64,000 nucleotides of DNA from Warburgia ugandensis (Eukaryota; Streptophyta; Magnoliopsida; Canellales; Canellaceae). Every line of letters begins with the position of its first letter. The stretch's first letter is position 1. The translations under genes and the position numbers were made by a program. Shown here in pieces: positions 1 to 13,947 of the stretch. The stretch is taken from the NCBI GenBank assembly GCA_035236585.1, contig CP141127.1:63841495-63905494 (forward strand), written 5' to 3'. The notes below the pieces were generated by a model. The model was not told the origin of the DNA. It saw only the letters and a program-made list of their open reading frames with translations, and did not search any database.

Positions 1-1658
<1,658 letters not shown>

Positions 1659-2109
1659 GTTAGGCCTCCAAACCAAGTTAATGAAGAGCTTGAACATACC
1701 GAAAAATTAGAAGAAGATCTTGTTTTTTTACCTTTCTTTGTTGTTGGGTTTTTATTTCATGTGTACGTGGCTGAATGGGAGCACAAGGGATATAAAGTTG
1801 GAGCTATAATTAGCTATTAAATGTTTTATACCTATAATGATGGAATTATGTGATTTTATATATGTGGTTTGATGGTAAATGACCCATGTAAGGTAGCAAT
1901 GTAAGTGAAGGAATGATTTGTGCAATGAAATGAGCAATTTGTCAATGACCTGTTCGATGAAGTAATTTGTATAAACATGGGTACATGACTTACATAATCA
2001 TTTAAGCATTGCCAAAATGGAATGCAAGGAAGATCCTAAGTTATGGCATATACAAAATTCAATATTGACAAAATAAAGGAGTACAACTAGTGCTTAGGAT
2101 TAAGTGTAT
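1659..2109. other. Unassigned AT-rich spacer
   Basis: No open frame with family resemblance, RNA gene or repeat structure recognised. It separates two LTR fragments and is probably older repeat debris. Confidence 0.4.
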
Positions 2110-2490
2110 TGATAAGTGTTTAATTTTGCATCAAAACCACCTAATTAGTACCCATGTGTTACAACTTATAGTGTTAAATTATAATTTTTATACCAAAATT
2201 CATAACACATGCATTTTTGACCTAATGAAGAAAAAGTTTGTTATTTTGTAGGTCCACAAGATAGTATAAGGTAAGTATATAATTACTCATGTTTTATTAG
2301 GGTTTAATTGGGATTTTTAAATTTTTTGTAAGAAGTAAGATGGTGATCCGATGGCTGAGATCGATTGGGATGAAATTAAAGATGAAGATCAAAAGATCGA
2401 GTCAAAGCCTCAAATATATCACTTCAACATAAACCAAAGGCCAAGATCATCTTGTGGACCAGTAATGGATGTGATTAAAGGACCAACTTG
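2110..2490 (+). repeat. 5' fragment of an Athila/Tat-like gypsy LTR
   Basis: Begins TGATAAGTGT-TAATTTTGCAT and runs in parallel with the start of the LTR at 60065. Shared blocks include CATGTGTTACAAC, ATTTTGTAGG, TTAGGGTTTAATT and AAGATGGTGATCCGA. Homology fades near 2490, where Mutator-derived sequence begins, so this is a truncated copy of about 380 bases. Confidence 0.7.
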
Positions 2491-2869
2491 GCATATATAC
2501 CGCCTTTAAAACCTAAGCTAAATAATGATATTCTCATCAAACTTAGTAACAGATATGGTGCAAGGATTGACTCCCATGAGTTCAACCAAATAGCCATTTA
2601 GCTTGGCATATTGTACTTCTAGATTACTCTTTAAGCACTAACAATCTTCTTCTTGGTCCTATAAGTAGAAGATCTAGAAACATTCAATGTGTAATCCTCC
2701 ATCACATGCGTTATGAAGTCCTTGACATTAATTTTCAGTTTCATTCTAAACTTATCCACATGCATGCTCTGGTACATAAGTATTCACTTGAAGGCTTGGT
2801 TCCTTATGCATATTGGATGAATACATAATTTAATGGCACCCTTCTCTTAGACATTTCACTCTAACTCTA

Positions 2870-5240
2870 TGTGACACCCCGAGTTTTTATGACATAATAA
2901 TAATAATAATAATAATAAGGGCACCCTAAGGTAATGGGTCCCATACGTGTCGTATACACTAGCATCTCTGATCATGAGTACTCATATCCAACCTCTGAGT
3001 GTCATCACACCCAGGCATACCATCTCATCACCATGCTCATCATGCAAGCACACATAATAAGAGTATGGATCGTCATACTGTAGTGGCAACCCTCTATGGG
3101 TCTCAACCACCGCCGCTCCCGGTCGACACCATAATGGGTGACTTATTGTCCGTCCCCATGGAAAGGCCTAGACCGATAGTGTGGACTATCCACATTACCA
3201 AACTCCTATCAAATTCCATCTACAGGAAAGTGTCTATCATATCACAATCTCATCACATCACAAATCTTGAAGGGTGGGTGGCCAGCCCTCTCCCTCCTAG
3301 CATGATGCCCATCGGGTGAGAGCACCCGTCATAAAACACAAAAACACAAAATCATATATATGTCAAAACTCAAGAGTACTCATAGCTCGCAATCCCCAAG
3401 GCACGCCCCTCATCCCAGGATTAGCCTATAAAAGGACCAGCCATTAAGTCTCTACTTTTCTTTCTCATGAAAATCCCTTAATTTTAGCAATGTAATAAAG
3501 AAAAGGAATTTCTAATTATACATAATAGATAATATCATTCTCATGAAATCATTTGTAATAAATCCATTTAATAGATGATTGAAAATCAAGTAATGATCAT
3601 AGTATTGAATTCTAAATCTAGCAAAATCAACAATTACTATTAAGTGCAATTTAAATTCACAATCAATTTATGATGCTATAATCATGCAGAGTTTGAAAAT
3701 CAAAATAAAACATTAATTGCCGTCACCTACCTCAATGTGAGATCACTCAGTTCGCTCGTAAAATCCCCTTAACTTATATGTTTAGATGCACCTGTCAATG
3801 TCATATCACTATTTTATAATTTTTTCTAAATTAAAAGTGGTCATTTATAAGTTTTTAAGTTAAATCTAGGTCCGCGTCATCAATACGGTCACAACGCCTC
3901 TTTCTTATTGCAATTTGGACCTCTATAGCTCTCAAAAATCAAATTTTAAGTGAAAATACCCCTTAAATTAACTTTATTAATTTATAGGTGGGGTCGGCCA
4001 GTTGTTTACACCGGTTTATACCGGCGGGCTGCCTCTTACACCGGCCTATACCGACGTAACAACGTCACGAAGACATCTGTCTCAACAACGCATGATAGGG
4101 ACGCGTCGTGTGCGTCCCCGTGATCGGGACGCACGACTACGTGCGTCGCGGTAGCCAGGACGCAATGCATCCTGTCTCCAAGTGACAGCGCCTACAGGCA
4201 CTCCCGTGCACGCGGATGTTGCATGTGCGAGAGAGAATGCGCACCTGTTGTGCGTCTCCGTCAAGCATCCTAGCGTTAGCGCCAGGGTGCCGATGCTCTC
4301 GACATTGCTGGAGAAGATGATCGGATTCTGGTCCTCTCCGGCAAGCTTACAGGTGTCCAAATCTCTTGGTTTTTGCACCCTTTTGCTCAGAATTTTGTCT
4401 AGTTTCCATTCCTACCATCCTTTTGCATTGATTTTTATATATATAAAAATATGGTTTTTTTTGCTATTTTCTCCATATTCCTAAAATTTTCCTTAGGTAC
4501 TGTTTTTCACATTTTTTTTTGGCAATACTAGCCGTTGGATCTTTCTTAAATTTAAAGGGTTTGATCTTGGGTCTCTTATACACTACATGAATGGTCTGAT
4601 TTACAATCTAACTTGGCTTTCTTAGTGGATTTACCCTCCAACAATAGCGCACCCAAAGTTCCAAGGAAAACTACGTTTTTCCTATGTTTTCCATGCATTT
4701 CTACTCCATGCCTACTCATTAACAGGCGAAAAATATGCGTTTGGACTTACCTTGAATTGATGACAGAGTCTTGACGTGGCCAAGTCCCTTGCTTGCCGAA
4801 AAACTTAAGTTTTGCAGAGGGTAGGGTTTGGTGAAAAACAGTGGTGCGATGGAAAGGGATGTGGGTTGCTTGAGGAGTAGCCTAGGGAACAAGGTTGCAT
4901 TTGTGGAGGGGGAATGAGGCTCTTCCCTTTTTATGCCTCTCCTCTGACGATTTCGCAGGTGAAATTGCTGGATCTTATAAGGTAGTGTGGTTAGGGGGTG
5001 TCATTATCAAAATTGGCCCCCTATATTTCGGGCTATGGTAATTTACCAAAATGCCCTTACACTTCAATGGCTCATAACTCCTTTATTTGAGCTCCGTTTT
5101 TCTCGTTTTTTATGTCGTTGGAATCCTATCGACGAGTACTTTCTAGTTTTTAATTTTTAGGACCAAATTCTATGTATAAAATTTTTAATTTTATTTATTA
5201 AATAAATCATTAATTTATGCTTAAAATTGAGGATATTACA
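2870..5240 (+). mobile_element. Solo LTR (Ty3/gypsy, Tekay-like), 2371 bp, TSD CTCTA
   Basis: Starts TGTGACACCCCGAG and ends GAGGATATTACA, so it is bounded by TG...CA. The five bases before (2865-2869) and after (5241-5245) are both CTCTA, a perfect target-site duplication. There is no internal domain, primer site or second LTR, so this is a solo LTR left by LTR-LTR recombination. It contains the GAGCTCCGTTTTTCTCG-like block common near one end of such LTRs. The insertion splits the Mutator-like transposase frame, which continues on both sides. Open frames at 4082-4484 lie inside it and are treated as non-genic. Confidence 0.88.
2897..2920. repeat. (ATA)n trinucleotide microsatellite
   Basis: About eight ATA/TAA units near the start of the solo LTR. 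Confidence 0.9.
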
Positions 5241-5424
5241 CTCTATGTCTTGTATTATTTTAGAAACATAACTGGCTTTCCTTCCTTGATGGAATGTAAT
5301 TTAACTGCCTCTTCAAACTCATTATGATTGGTGAATTTCATGTCCATCTCAAACACAAGCATATTGTTCCCCACCCTTGGGTTATACTTTGGAAAGTCAT
5401 CTCTTTCATAAGCCATAATGTTCA

Positions 5425-5880
5425 CATCATCACTTGAATGAATCTTCTCATGTAATTTATCTTCAACTAAATATTCTTCCTCCTCTAACACTTTCTTTCC
5501 CTTATCTAAATTCATAGGTATATCCTTCTTTAATCCTAATAATTCTTGTTCATTCTCATCCCCTTTATATAACATCTCATCATCACTTGAATGAATCTTC
5601 TCATGTAATTTATCTTCAACTAAATATTCTTCCTCCTCTAACACTTTCTTTCCCTTATCTAAATTCATAGGTATATCCTTCTTTAATCCTAATAATTCTT
5701 GTTCATTCTCATTCCCTTTATATAACATCTCATCATCACTTGAATGAATCTTCTCATGTAATTTATCGTCAACTATATATTCTTCCTCCCTAACACTTTC
5801 TTCCCCTTAAATGAATATATATGTATATCCTTTTTTAATCCTAATAATTCTTGTTCATCCTCATTTCCTTTATATAACCT
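5425..5880 (-). repeat. Three-copy 153-bp (51-residue) in-frame tandem repeat
   Basis: The block starting CATCATCACTTGAATGAATC recurs at 5425, 5578 and 5731, giving an exact period of 153 bases. The first two copies are nearly identical, while the third has base changes, a small deletion and stops. On the minus strand each unit encodes an acidic, lysine-rich stretch including LLGLKKDIPMNLDKGKKVLE and EEEYLVEDKLHEKIH. It sits in the linker before the MuDR-type DNA-binding domain. Confidence 0.93.
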
Positions 5881-6484
5881 CTCATCAAAAGAATCTCAAT
5901 TATACTGATTGTCTGCAAAGCTAGAATATGAATAGTCATCCGCATCCATATCCACTACCTCGTTGCAATCCTCATCCCCAATCACTACCTCTTCTCTCTC
6001 TTTCCTATAATCTATTCCTTCACAATTTTTTACTACGTCACCTCTTACCTCCTCCCTTGGCTCTTGACAAACTTGTGATACTTGTGTGGCAAGAAAGCCA
6101 AGGCTCTAAGTCTCAATTTCTTCAACTAGGAAATTAGACATGTCACTACAAACCTCATCATCTTCAAGACTATCAATAAAAGTAGGTTTATGGCTTTCAA
6201 TTGCATGGACAATTTCTTCAACACCCACCATCCTCTCTTAGGTGTTACTTTACCCCTTGTATACTTATTGCACTTGAACCAACCCATCTTCTGAAACTTT
6301 TACATGGCATTCTATGATAGAAATTGGTGAACCCACTATAACCTACCACCTTTGTAGGTTGCATGGGTCTACTCTGGAATATATGTAAACTTTTCCTTAA
6401 AATGATGCCTGACGGTAAAAATACCATCACACCCATCTGAAAACATCCACAAATGAAACAAGATTCAAGGGGATAAAGTAACAC

Positions 6485-9245
6485 ACTCTTAAATGTATAA
6501 TATAGTAATGTAGCTGCATAAATAACTACTAAGAAAAGGAAACAGATTACACTTGTTGCTTAAGAAAAACTCATAAGCAAAGGAAACTCATAAATAACAC
6601 AAATATTTTAGAGTGTGCTACCCTATTGATTTGCATCAATCAAATAAAGCACATTTTAGTAATAAACAAATAGTTTTGAACCCTTATCAAGCAACACACA
6701 TAGATCTACCAACTAGATAACCAAGATATGAAGAATATCATGAAAAATAAGAATTAACGTAGCTAAATATGTCAGGATCAATATTCTAACATATTCTCTA
6801 CAAAAAGTTTAAGAGACAAATTACCCATGAAACAAGACACCTCAAAAACCAAACACCACACCGATTTTTAGGATTAGTTGTCAATTATTCTATGTAGAGT
6901 TACCAACACATATACCACGATACATACAAAAAACCGTGACTTAAGAGTTCCTCTAGTTTGTTTTAGAAATTTTTTAGTATCTTTTTGCTATTCAGATAAC
7001 TATGCAGGCCATGTTAATAGCCTAAAAATACTTAACAATTCATGGAGAGAAAGAGACCTACAAATACAACCAATCTAAACTAACAACAACAAAAAACAGC
7101 AACATGATCATAAAAACTAACAAATGTGACATGTACAATGATTACAAAGAAGGAAGGAATTCAAACTTCACACGTAGATAATTTACACCGTTCACAAAGA
7201 AAATCCCACATGCAAACCACTGTACCGACAACATGATCATAATGTACTCTATTCATCAAAAGTGATCCACATTCAATCATTAAAAAAGCCGTGATCAAGT
7301 AGAAAACTCCAATTTCTTATGGATGCAGTAAAAATCCCAATCTAGCCTATAGTAATACAAGAAAAGAACTTATTTTATTTTACTCTAAGAAAAAAACCCA
7401 ATTTCAATTCCTATTCCCGAACTCCAATAATTATAAATTTACAACATTTCTACTTAAAACCCACACCCAAGAACTTAAAAAGTCCATCCATCAACCAATC
7501 TAAAATGCATAGATTCCATGTTATCAACCACATTCAAGAAATTCAGTTCATAAAACCTACTTACTGCAATTAGGTATTCCAAAGCCATCCTCTTGCCTTC
7601 ATAACCCTCAAACCATACTGTCCTTTAATTAGCAATAATTTGGTCAAATCTTCTCTCTCGATGGATTTCCATGATGACTTGTAGATTTCTAACTGTTGGG
7701 TGCATGTAGGGCTTAAACGTTCTACTTCTGTTGCAAACTAGGGCTTTGAACTAATTTGAAACAAACCAATGCGAGATAATCTTGACGGGTATGGCCATCT
7801 CACGATTTTTCCCTTTATGGATGTCACAAGAATGGCACACATTCTATGATTAAAATAAATAGCATCTAATGGAATGGCACTCGAAGGAACACACATATGA
7901 ACGTGGGGCTTTTATGTGAGACTTCTAAAATGTGGGGTCCCTAAGTGGGATTTTTGGACAACAACATGGTATTACCATGAAATTTGTTCTAAATACAATT
8001 GTATAATAGTACCTATAAGGTAGAATTGACACACAAATGAATCTTATTCAATACACAAACATATAATAAATTAATCATTGGCTTATGAAGCATGCATTCC
8101 CACCAGAGCTGAGGCACCTTTTGATTGCTTGTGAGAAAGAAAAGAAAGAGACTGAGGAGCATCTCCAGAGTGAGATAGCAAGGTGGAGGAGTAAGGAGGA
8201 GAAGGAGCTATCACTTCCTTTTCCAATAAATGATTGCTTAGGGACCCTAGCTTACTTACGATCTGGGCCATTTCTTTCTCAACTTTGAACCTTAGCACCC
8301 AAAAAGTCTATCTGTACAAACAATCGAGGCATGTATTCAGAGTTTCCCTAGGGAGGGTGTAAGGGAAGCATGCTAGCATCTCAAGCAAGACCATGAAGGA
8401 ATATAGCAAATGAAGGTCTGAGAAAAGACTTAAGGATAGGAATGATTTATATATATCCACACAACATCTCTAGATGGTGTTGTGACTACTATGAGAGTAA
8501 TGAAATCCTAACCAATAAAAATCTAGAAGCAATACAAGAAGATTGAGAGGCTAGAATAGACTGTGTCAGAGAAATTGGACAAGAATAATGGGAGTTTGTT
8601 TTTTGGATCAATAAGAGAGGTTCAGAGCCACGAAGGAACATAGCAAGTGGGAATGACGGTTTGTAAGCAAAGATATTTCTTTAGCATTTCTTTCATGGTG
8701 AAAGGCTTAATGTGGCCGGGGCGTCTAGAAGAAATATTTTTGAAAAAGTAAAGTAAAAAAGACAGAAAGTTTTGGTAGACAAGAAGAATTAGGTTTTTTA
8801 GTGAATGTCATGAATAGTAGAAAAATTGTCTAAATAGCATGAAATATTGGTTGAATTGATTTCTACCATGAAGGCTGCAAGGAAATGCAAAGAATCAAAG
8901 CGAAAGAAGTAGGGGAAATTTAAAAAGGTCATTTGCAGAACACCTCTATATTTCCTTTCTCTGTTCACTAATATTCCATTTTGTAAAAAGTGAGCATGAT
9001 TTACAAATTGGGAGATGATACTGCAAGTTTTCAATGTCTATGAAATGAGATATTTTCTCGATCTCTCCACATTCAACAAAAGGCAATGCATGCGACCATC
9101 CAATAAAGAGAGAGAAAAAATGCCGAACTTGCTTTAGATTATTTTCACATTAACAATTGTTCTCTTAAGAAACAGATGCAATAGATCTTATATTTGGTTA
9201 CTGGGGCTTGTCTGTACAAGTATAGCCTATTTATGTAAACTATAT
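6485..9245. other. Unassigned region upstream of the Mutator-like pseudogene
   Basis: AT-rich with only short frames. Two spots look weakly coding. The minus strand at 7450-7630 reads VWFEGYEGKRMALEYLIAV followed by a splice-donor-like GTAAGTAGG. The plus strand at 8085-8288 encodes a charged, coiled-coil-like 67-residue frame (ELRHLLIACEKEKKETEEHL). I cannot assign either to a family. They could be exon debris or part of the Mutator-like element. Confidence 0.25.
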
Positions 9246-9434
9246 TAACCCCATAAAAGGGCATCCTAGCACACGAAGTTCCCGCATACGAAGAGTTTGG
9301 GGAAGGGGGATCACAAAGGTTCTACAATACATAACCTTACCTTGCATTTTTATAAGAGGCTGTTTCCATGCCTCGAATCCATGACCTCAAGGTCATACAA
9401 TGACAATTTTACCATTGCACCAAAGCTCCCCTTC
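9246..9434 (-). mobile_element. Au-type SINE, minus strand
   Basis: Shares the layout of the copy at 50558. Read on the minus strand, it has a tRNA-like head with a TTTGGTGCAATGGTAAAATTG box A region, a box B like GATTCGAGGCATGG, then GCCTCTTATAAAAATGCAAGG and a GGACC/CCCC tail region. It is flanked by AAACTATAT at 9237-9245 and 9435-9443. Au is a known tRNA-derived plant SINE family; the name rests on recall of its consensus. Confidence 0.85.
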
Positions 9435-9555
9435 AAACTATATGAATCCCATATCCAAAAAAATATAAACTATAGTAATCTTTGGGCCCATCTTGTATAG
9501 GCTATGGCCTAAAAATCTCATCCATTGTGTTGCATTCGTTGTTTAGAGTTGCAAA

Positions 9556-9558
<3 letters not shown>

Positions 9559-9615
<57 letters not shown>
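9559..9615. repeat. (GA)n microsatellite
   Basis: GA dinucleotide run of about 56 bases. Confidence 0.97.
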
Positions 9616-9618
<3 letters not shown>

Positions 9619-10884
9619 TGCATGTATCATTTCTAACATTTTTTCTATAAACAAAGGGTGGTGCATGTATCATATTTAACATCGTTTTTTAAAAAAAAAA
9701 GGAAGTTTTGGTATTTCATATTAAAGCCTTCTGTTGGGATTCCATTGAAGTGGCATTGGAATATGTGGAATGCCGGTATAAAGAGCAATAGCACGTCAAC
9801 AATGGTTGTATGTTTACGTGGTAGGCCTTATATTATCATTAATTCAAGATATTTATCTATCAAAACTGACTTTGGATATCTCATGGCCCAAAATTTATTC
9901 CAGAAAACAACTAGTAGCACTCAACAAGCTGTATTTAGTTCGTTGAATATAAATTATAGAGAGTTTCTAATGGTTCATATCTAGCAAGATGAAAGCACCA
10001 TTTGTTGGATGCTACTGGATTTCTTTTGAAATGAATTTTTAGGCATGAGATATCCAAAATCACTTGTATTAGATGAATGACTTAAATTAATGCTGTGCGG
10101 AATCCACCGTGGAAAAATAGAGGCGCTTCACCCTTGTTAATGTGCTGTCGAAATTTATACTTAGCATTCATCTTGAAAAATTAAGGGGAGCTGTTTTTAA
10201 ACTTGAGGCCACTGTTTACATAATTTTAAAATCCAGGCTTCTTTACAAAGAGGTCGAGGTAGAGGATTTTTTTTTTATAACAAATATTCCTGTCTGATGT
10301 GAAACGCAACACAACAACTATAATTACAAGTCAGTCTGATCAAATCGACATAGTGGAGATTGAGGTAGTCATTTAAAGCATAAGATGGAAGGCGTGAATC
10401 ACGGGTAAGTTTCAGCAACACTGCCAATCAACTCACATGGGACCAAATTACTATTTGTATAAGTTATCCCGGAAAGTTTTCGAAGGCTCTTCACTTTGCA
10501 TGTCCTTAATGATGAGCAGCGGAAAAGGCTTTTAGGCATGGCTTCTCAGTGGAGAACCGTTTGGAATCAACATGGACCTTTAGTTGTGCCTGCAAATCTA
10601 GCACAAGCACCGTATGAAAGCTGAATAAATGCGACCATCTCATCTCAAAATTAAAAAATAAACACTCTTTAGGATGTAAAATAATAGGAGATCTGATTCG
10701 TCTAATCAAGGCTTCCATGTGATAGAGGGGTTATAATCTTCTGCCCCTGGGTGGGCGAGCGAACTTGAGTCCACAACCTTTGTGAGGAATAAGTACTCTT
10801 CGCCGCTAGGCTATGCACTCATGCTCAGAATCTTTAGCGTGTTGCACAACTGAGGCAATGAAAATGGACATTTATTATTGAGAT
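9616..10884. other. Unassigned region left of the Harbinger element
   Basis: Frames at 9658-9984 and 10506-10718 have no recognisable domain. No RNA gene or repeat structure was noticed. Confidence 0.3.
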
Positions 10885-10887
10885 TAA

Positions 10888-10925
10888 GGGGGGTTTATTT
10901 AACTCTGTTTCTTGGGCTTTTCTAA
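10888..10925 (+). repeat. Left terminal inverted repeat of the Harbinger element
   Basis: Begins with a run of six G and GTTTATTTAA, next to TAA at 10885-10887. Pairs with 21824-21861. Confidence 0.75.
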
Positions 10926-11065
10926 GATATCATATTATATATCAAATATGCAACTTTTTACTGCAATATCTTGGACATATGTGAGATATTAGGTTCATTT
11001 AACTGCAATATCTTGAGCTTATATGCAATATTTTAGGTATATGTGAGATATTAGGTTTATTTAAC
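10926..11065. repeat. Left subterminal repeat cluster
   Basis: Contains repeated GCAATATCTTG, ATATGTGAGATATTAGG and TTTATTTAAC/TTCATTTAAC units. Related ATATC/GAGATATT motifs recur inside the right end. Such clusters usually bind the element's DNA-binding proteins; that role is inferred. Confidence 0.6.
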
Positions 11066-11188
11066 ATTATCCTACTTGATTATTTGATGTTATCACAGAT
11101 ATGCCAGACCATATTTACGGTGTAAAATCTACTCCTTTCTAGAGAGAGAAAAATCATATTCAAAACATAGTTTTTAAGAGAGAAGATA

Positions 11189-11523
11189 ATGGGCGTCGTA
11201 TTTTCATACCGTAAAGGAAGTCCCGCAGAGGAGAAAACCAGTTTAGCGCCCCTGATTATCTTCGACACCAGATCCAACCGACACCGCTCGTGTTTGCTGA
11301 CACTACATTCCGAAAGCTGCATCCTCCACGAGATCTATCTCACGGTCTGCAAAAACCCCAATCGCTTTCGCTGTGAGCAAATCCAGGATGTCACTCAAAA
11401 CCTTAGATTTGCTACAACCAAAACCCAGACTGCTTTCCGCAACATAAAACTTCCCCGATACAATTCGCACAAGTGGTCTGTCTCTATCTCTCTTGGCTTC
11501 TTGGTGAATCCATTCAAGGTATG
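11189..11523 (+). other. GC-richer exon-like block with a 3' splice-donor signal
   Basis: An open frame of 111 residues runs straight into AAG|GTATGATTTT, a good plant 5' splice site, and the base composition is clearly richer in GC than the flanks. No family was recognised. A second reading begins MSLKTLDLLQPKPRLLSAT and resembles an organelle-targeting leader, but it has a TAA and a TGA that single C-to-T changes could explain. The block lies 300 bases inside the left Harbinger end. It could be the first, partly untranslated exon of the transposon's own gene or a captured host exon. No downstream exon could be matched. Confidence 0.35.
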
Positions 11524-12097
11524 ATTTTGTCTTCTGTGAAATCTTGTTTATTGTGGAAAGATCTGCTCTCTAGTTCTTGCTCTACAAGTTGACGTGGATT
11601 TTGCGGTTTTTATTATAATTTAAGGCTAAACCGGATGACTGAGTAGAGCTTTATGTACAGTTTTTTTTGCTGTGTGCATGACATATAGTTTTGCTGATAC
11701 GTTACTGTCCTACGTGTGTTTGATGGTTAGATCCCTTTGTTGGTTGTAGTCTCCGCAACTTGATATCGAGCTCGTAAGAACGTGATTTGTGTATTTTGTT
11801 CGCATGATCCAACTAATTTCCTCCTCTGCAAAAACGAACTTAAAAATGGAAATGGGTTGAGAACTATTCAAGTTGACCAATAATGATGATGGTCCAACAA
11901 ATGCAAAGTTAGTTCCAGTTCAATTTTTCCCTGCATAGAGATCATAAATTGAAACTTCCATTTCTATTATTCTCTCACTTATCTGAAACGCATAGTTGCC
12001 TCTGTAAGGAAACTACCAACGTACATTTAGCTTTAGATGATACTCACTGAGCGGCTAGTTCCGTTAGTTGTTCTATTTGCCTCACAAGCTGTGTCTG

Positions 12098-12270
12098 GGT
12101 AGCACCCGTGCACAAGTCTTTCCACTGACCTGTCTGGGGAAGGGGTGGACCACGGGTCTATTGTACGCAGTCTTATCTTGCATTTTTGCAAGAGGCTGTT
12201 TTCACGCTTTGAACCTATGACCTCAACGTCACACGACGACAACTTTACCATTGTGCCAAGGCTCCCCTTC
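12098..12270 (-). mobile_element. Au-type SINE, minus strand
   Basis: On the minus strand: GAGCCTTGGCACAATGG at the head, box-B-like GGTTCAAAGCGTG, then GCCTCTTGCAAAAATGCAAG and a GGTCCACCCCTTCCC stretch. Imperfect target duplications AAGC-GTGTCTG lie at 12086-12097 and 12271-12282. Inserted inside the Harbinger element. Confidence 0.82.
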
Positions 12271-12282
12271 AAGCAGTGTCTG

Positions 12283-13892
12283 TCTGGAAAAAATTGTTTG
12301 CAAGATCTGCAAGGCACATCCAATCGGTCAGTTAGTTTATCGACCACAGATGTGAAGCCTGAACTATAAATATCTATACAAACAACCAGCTTTGTGTCTT
12401 CCAATACGGCTTCCAATGGGAGTGTTTTCTCGTACATGAAAGCTACAATGGAAGCAACCGGATCAATAAGAAAGGAATAGAAGAGCGCCAGAGTTCCCAA
12501 TAGCAGAACCCGTATCTATAAGTCCAAGTTAACTACAATAATTGTCGTAAGAGCTAAAGAGCTCTATATTTGACTCTTATGGTGTCATTCAGGTCACAGT
12601 GTTGGTGAATGTCCTTTCTTCCTTCTGGTTGATTCAGTTAGGAGCTAATCATGGCTTCTGATTCTACTAAACACGAATCTGATTCCAAACTCTTACAGGA
12701 AAAGCGAATCTCATTGAATGTTCTAGTGATTTTGCTAGAGTCTCAAGCCAGATAAAAGAGAGCTATATAATGCCAGAATTGCATACTGTTGTTTGATTCA
12801 ACTGTGTAGCAATAAATTAAGAAAGAATAAACAACAAGCTTGTAGAGATTTTTGATAAAGGTCCATATGTATCCTTTTCCTTTCTCCTAGAGATGTGAAT
12901 ACTTTATAGCTGTCCTTGCCAGAAACAAGTCGTATAGATGAGTTTCATCTGTGGGCAAGCTCTGGTAATTTTTCAAGATGGCATATGAGATTTACACCTT
13001 GGGGCATACTTTTTTAAGGTCTAATGTTAGTGAGGCATATGGTTGATATAATTTCTAGATCCTTCCATGTTTGTCTTTAGATTCTTTGCAATCTGGGGGC
13101 TCCTTTCTGACTCAATTGACAGGGCCGAACTTCAATATGGTGTATGCAGTATCTGCTCTAAACTAAGCCCATTTATACTTCATCCTGATTTAGGGGACAA
13201 TTGCTATTGCATTTTTCTTACCAAGACTAAAATCAATTTGATATACTGTTCAGGTGATTCGTATTTAGGTGATCAATGACTCATTTTTCTGTCCAGACCA
13301 GACCAAACAAAGCTTCTCTCTTCGACTTGATAATGGACTTGGATAGAGTAGGCAGGTCTTCAGATGGCTTGACATTTGATCTCAACCTATTTCTTACTTC
13401 TTCTGGGTGTTTTTCCAAACATATGAATTGCCAGATTATTCTGTATTTGATGTTCTTCAATCTCTAACAGTCCTTCAATATATAAATAAAAATCAGTTGC
13501 AGTTTGCAATAAAATTAGTGATGGTCGTGTCATGTTAGAAATGAAGTTATCCTTCAGTAAATTTCAATTGTACGGAACAAGAGGAATTCTATATTCCATT
13601 ATAACAATCCACTTTCTCCCACAATCATTCCTAAATAGATTGGAGAAAGTAACATGCTATTCAATTATTGGAGGCTCCCGATCACATGAAAAGTAAATTT
13701 ACGTGGACTGCATGCTTTATGGGAGTCGCCGGTCATTGTGTAGACAAGGAACATTAATTTGAAACGAGCAATGCGCATTGCATTGTTTGTGGGATCAAAC
13801 ATTCTCAACCATTTGCTTTTGGATTGCTAGGGATAAAGGAATTCAAAGGAACTACAGCAAACGATGTCTGTTGAAATTGAAAATGCTCACAA
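12283..13892. other. Harbinger interior with no recognised gene
   Basis: Short frames and splice-like AG/GT signals occur (for example TTACAG before 12700), but I could not chain them into a coding model. The block around 12650-12780 (MASDSTKHESDSKLLQEKRI in one frame) is the most gene-like and stays unassigned. Confidence 0.3.
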
Positions 13893-13947
13893 AAATGTGG
13901 CATTTCATGAATCCTTCCACTACAAGTGAAGGTGCAAGATATGTGAT

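Larger units (their letters stand above)
2519..6484 (-). pseudogene. Mutator-like (MULE/MuDR) transposase N-terminal region, pseudogene split by a solo LTR
   Basis: Read on the minus strand from 6484 down, an opening segment contains GYSGFTNFY and KSFRRWVGS. An acidic linker with DMDADDYSYSS follows, then three copies of a 51-residue repeat, then FPKYNPRVGNNMLVFEMDMKF and EEAVKLHSIKEGKPVMFL. The last part resembles the plant MuDR DNA-binding domain that precedes the transposase core. At 5240 the frame enters an inserted LTR. It resumes at 2864 with KCLREGC, NMHKEPSLQVNTYVPEHACG, then KDFITHVMEDY and LEVQYAKLNGYLVELMG, the continuation expected of MULE transposases. Several stops and shifts are present, and the catalytic core is absent below 2519, so this is a dead 5' portion. 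The domain assignment is by eye from family knowledge. Confidence 0.8.

Noticed and set aside
4082..4484. Two overlapping ~100-residue frames on opposite strands
   Set aside because: They lie in the GC-rich part of a solo LTR with matching target duplications, and neither shows a domain.
5425..5880. CRISPR-like array suggested by regular repeats
   Set aside because: The units are 153-bp, head-to-tail and coding, with no spacers, in plant nuclear DNA.
12033..12500. 155-residue minus frame and 74-residue plus frame
   Set aside because: Both run through the SINE at 12098-12270 and show no domain outside it.
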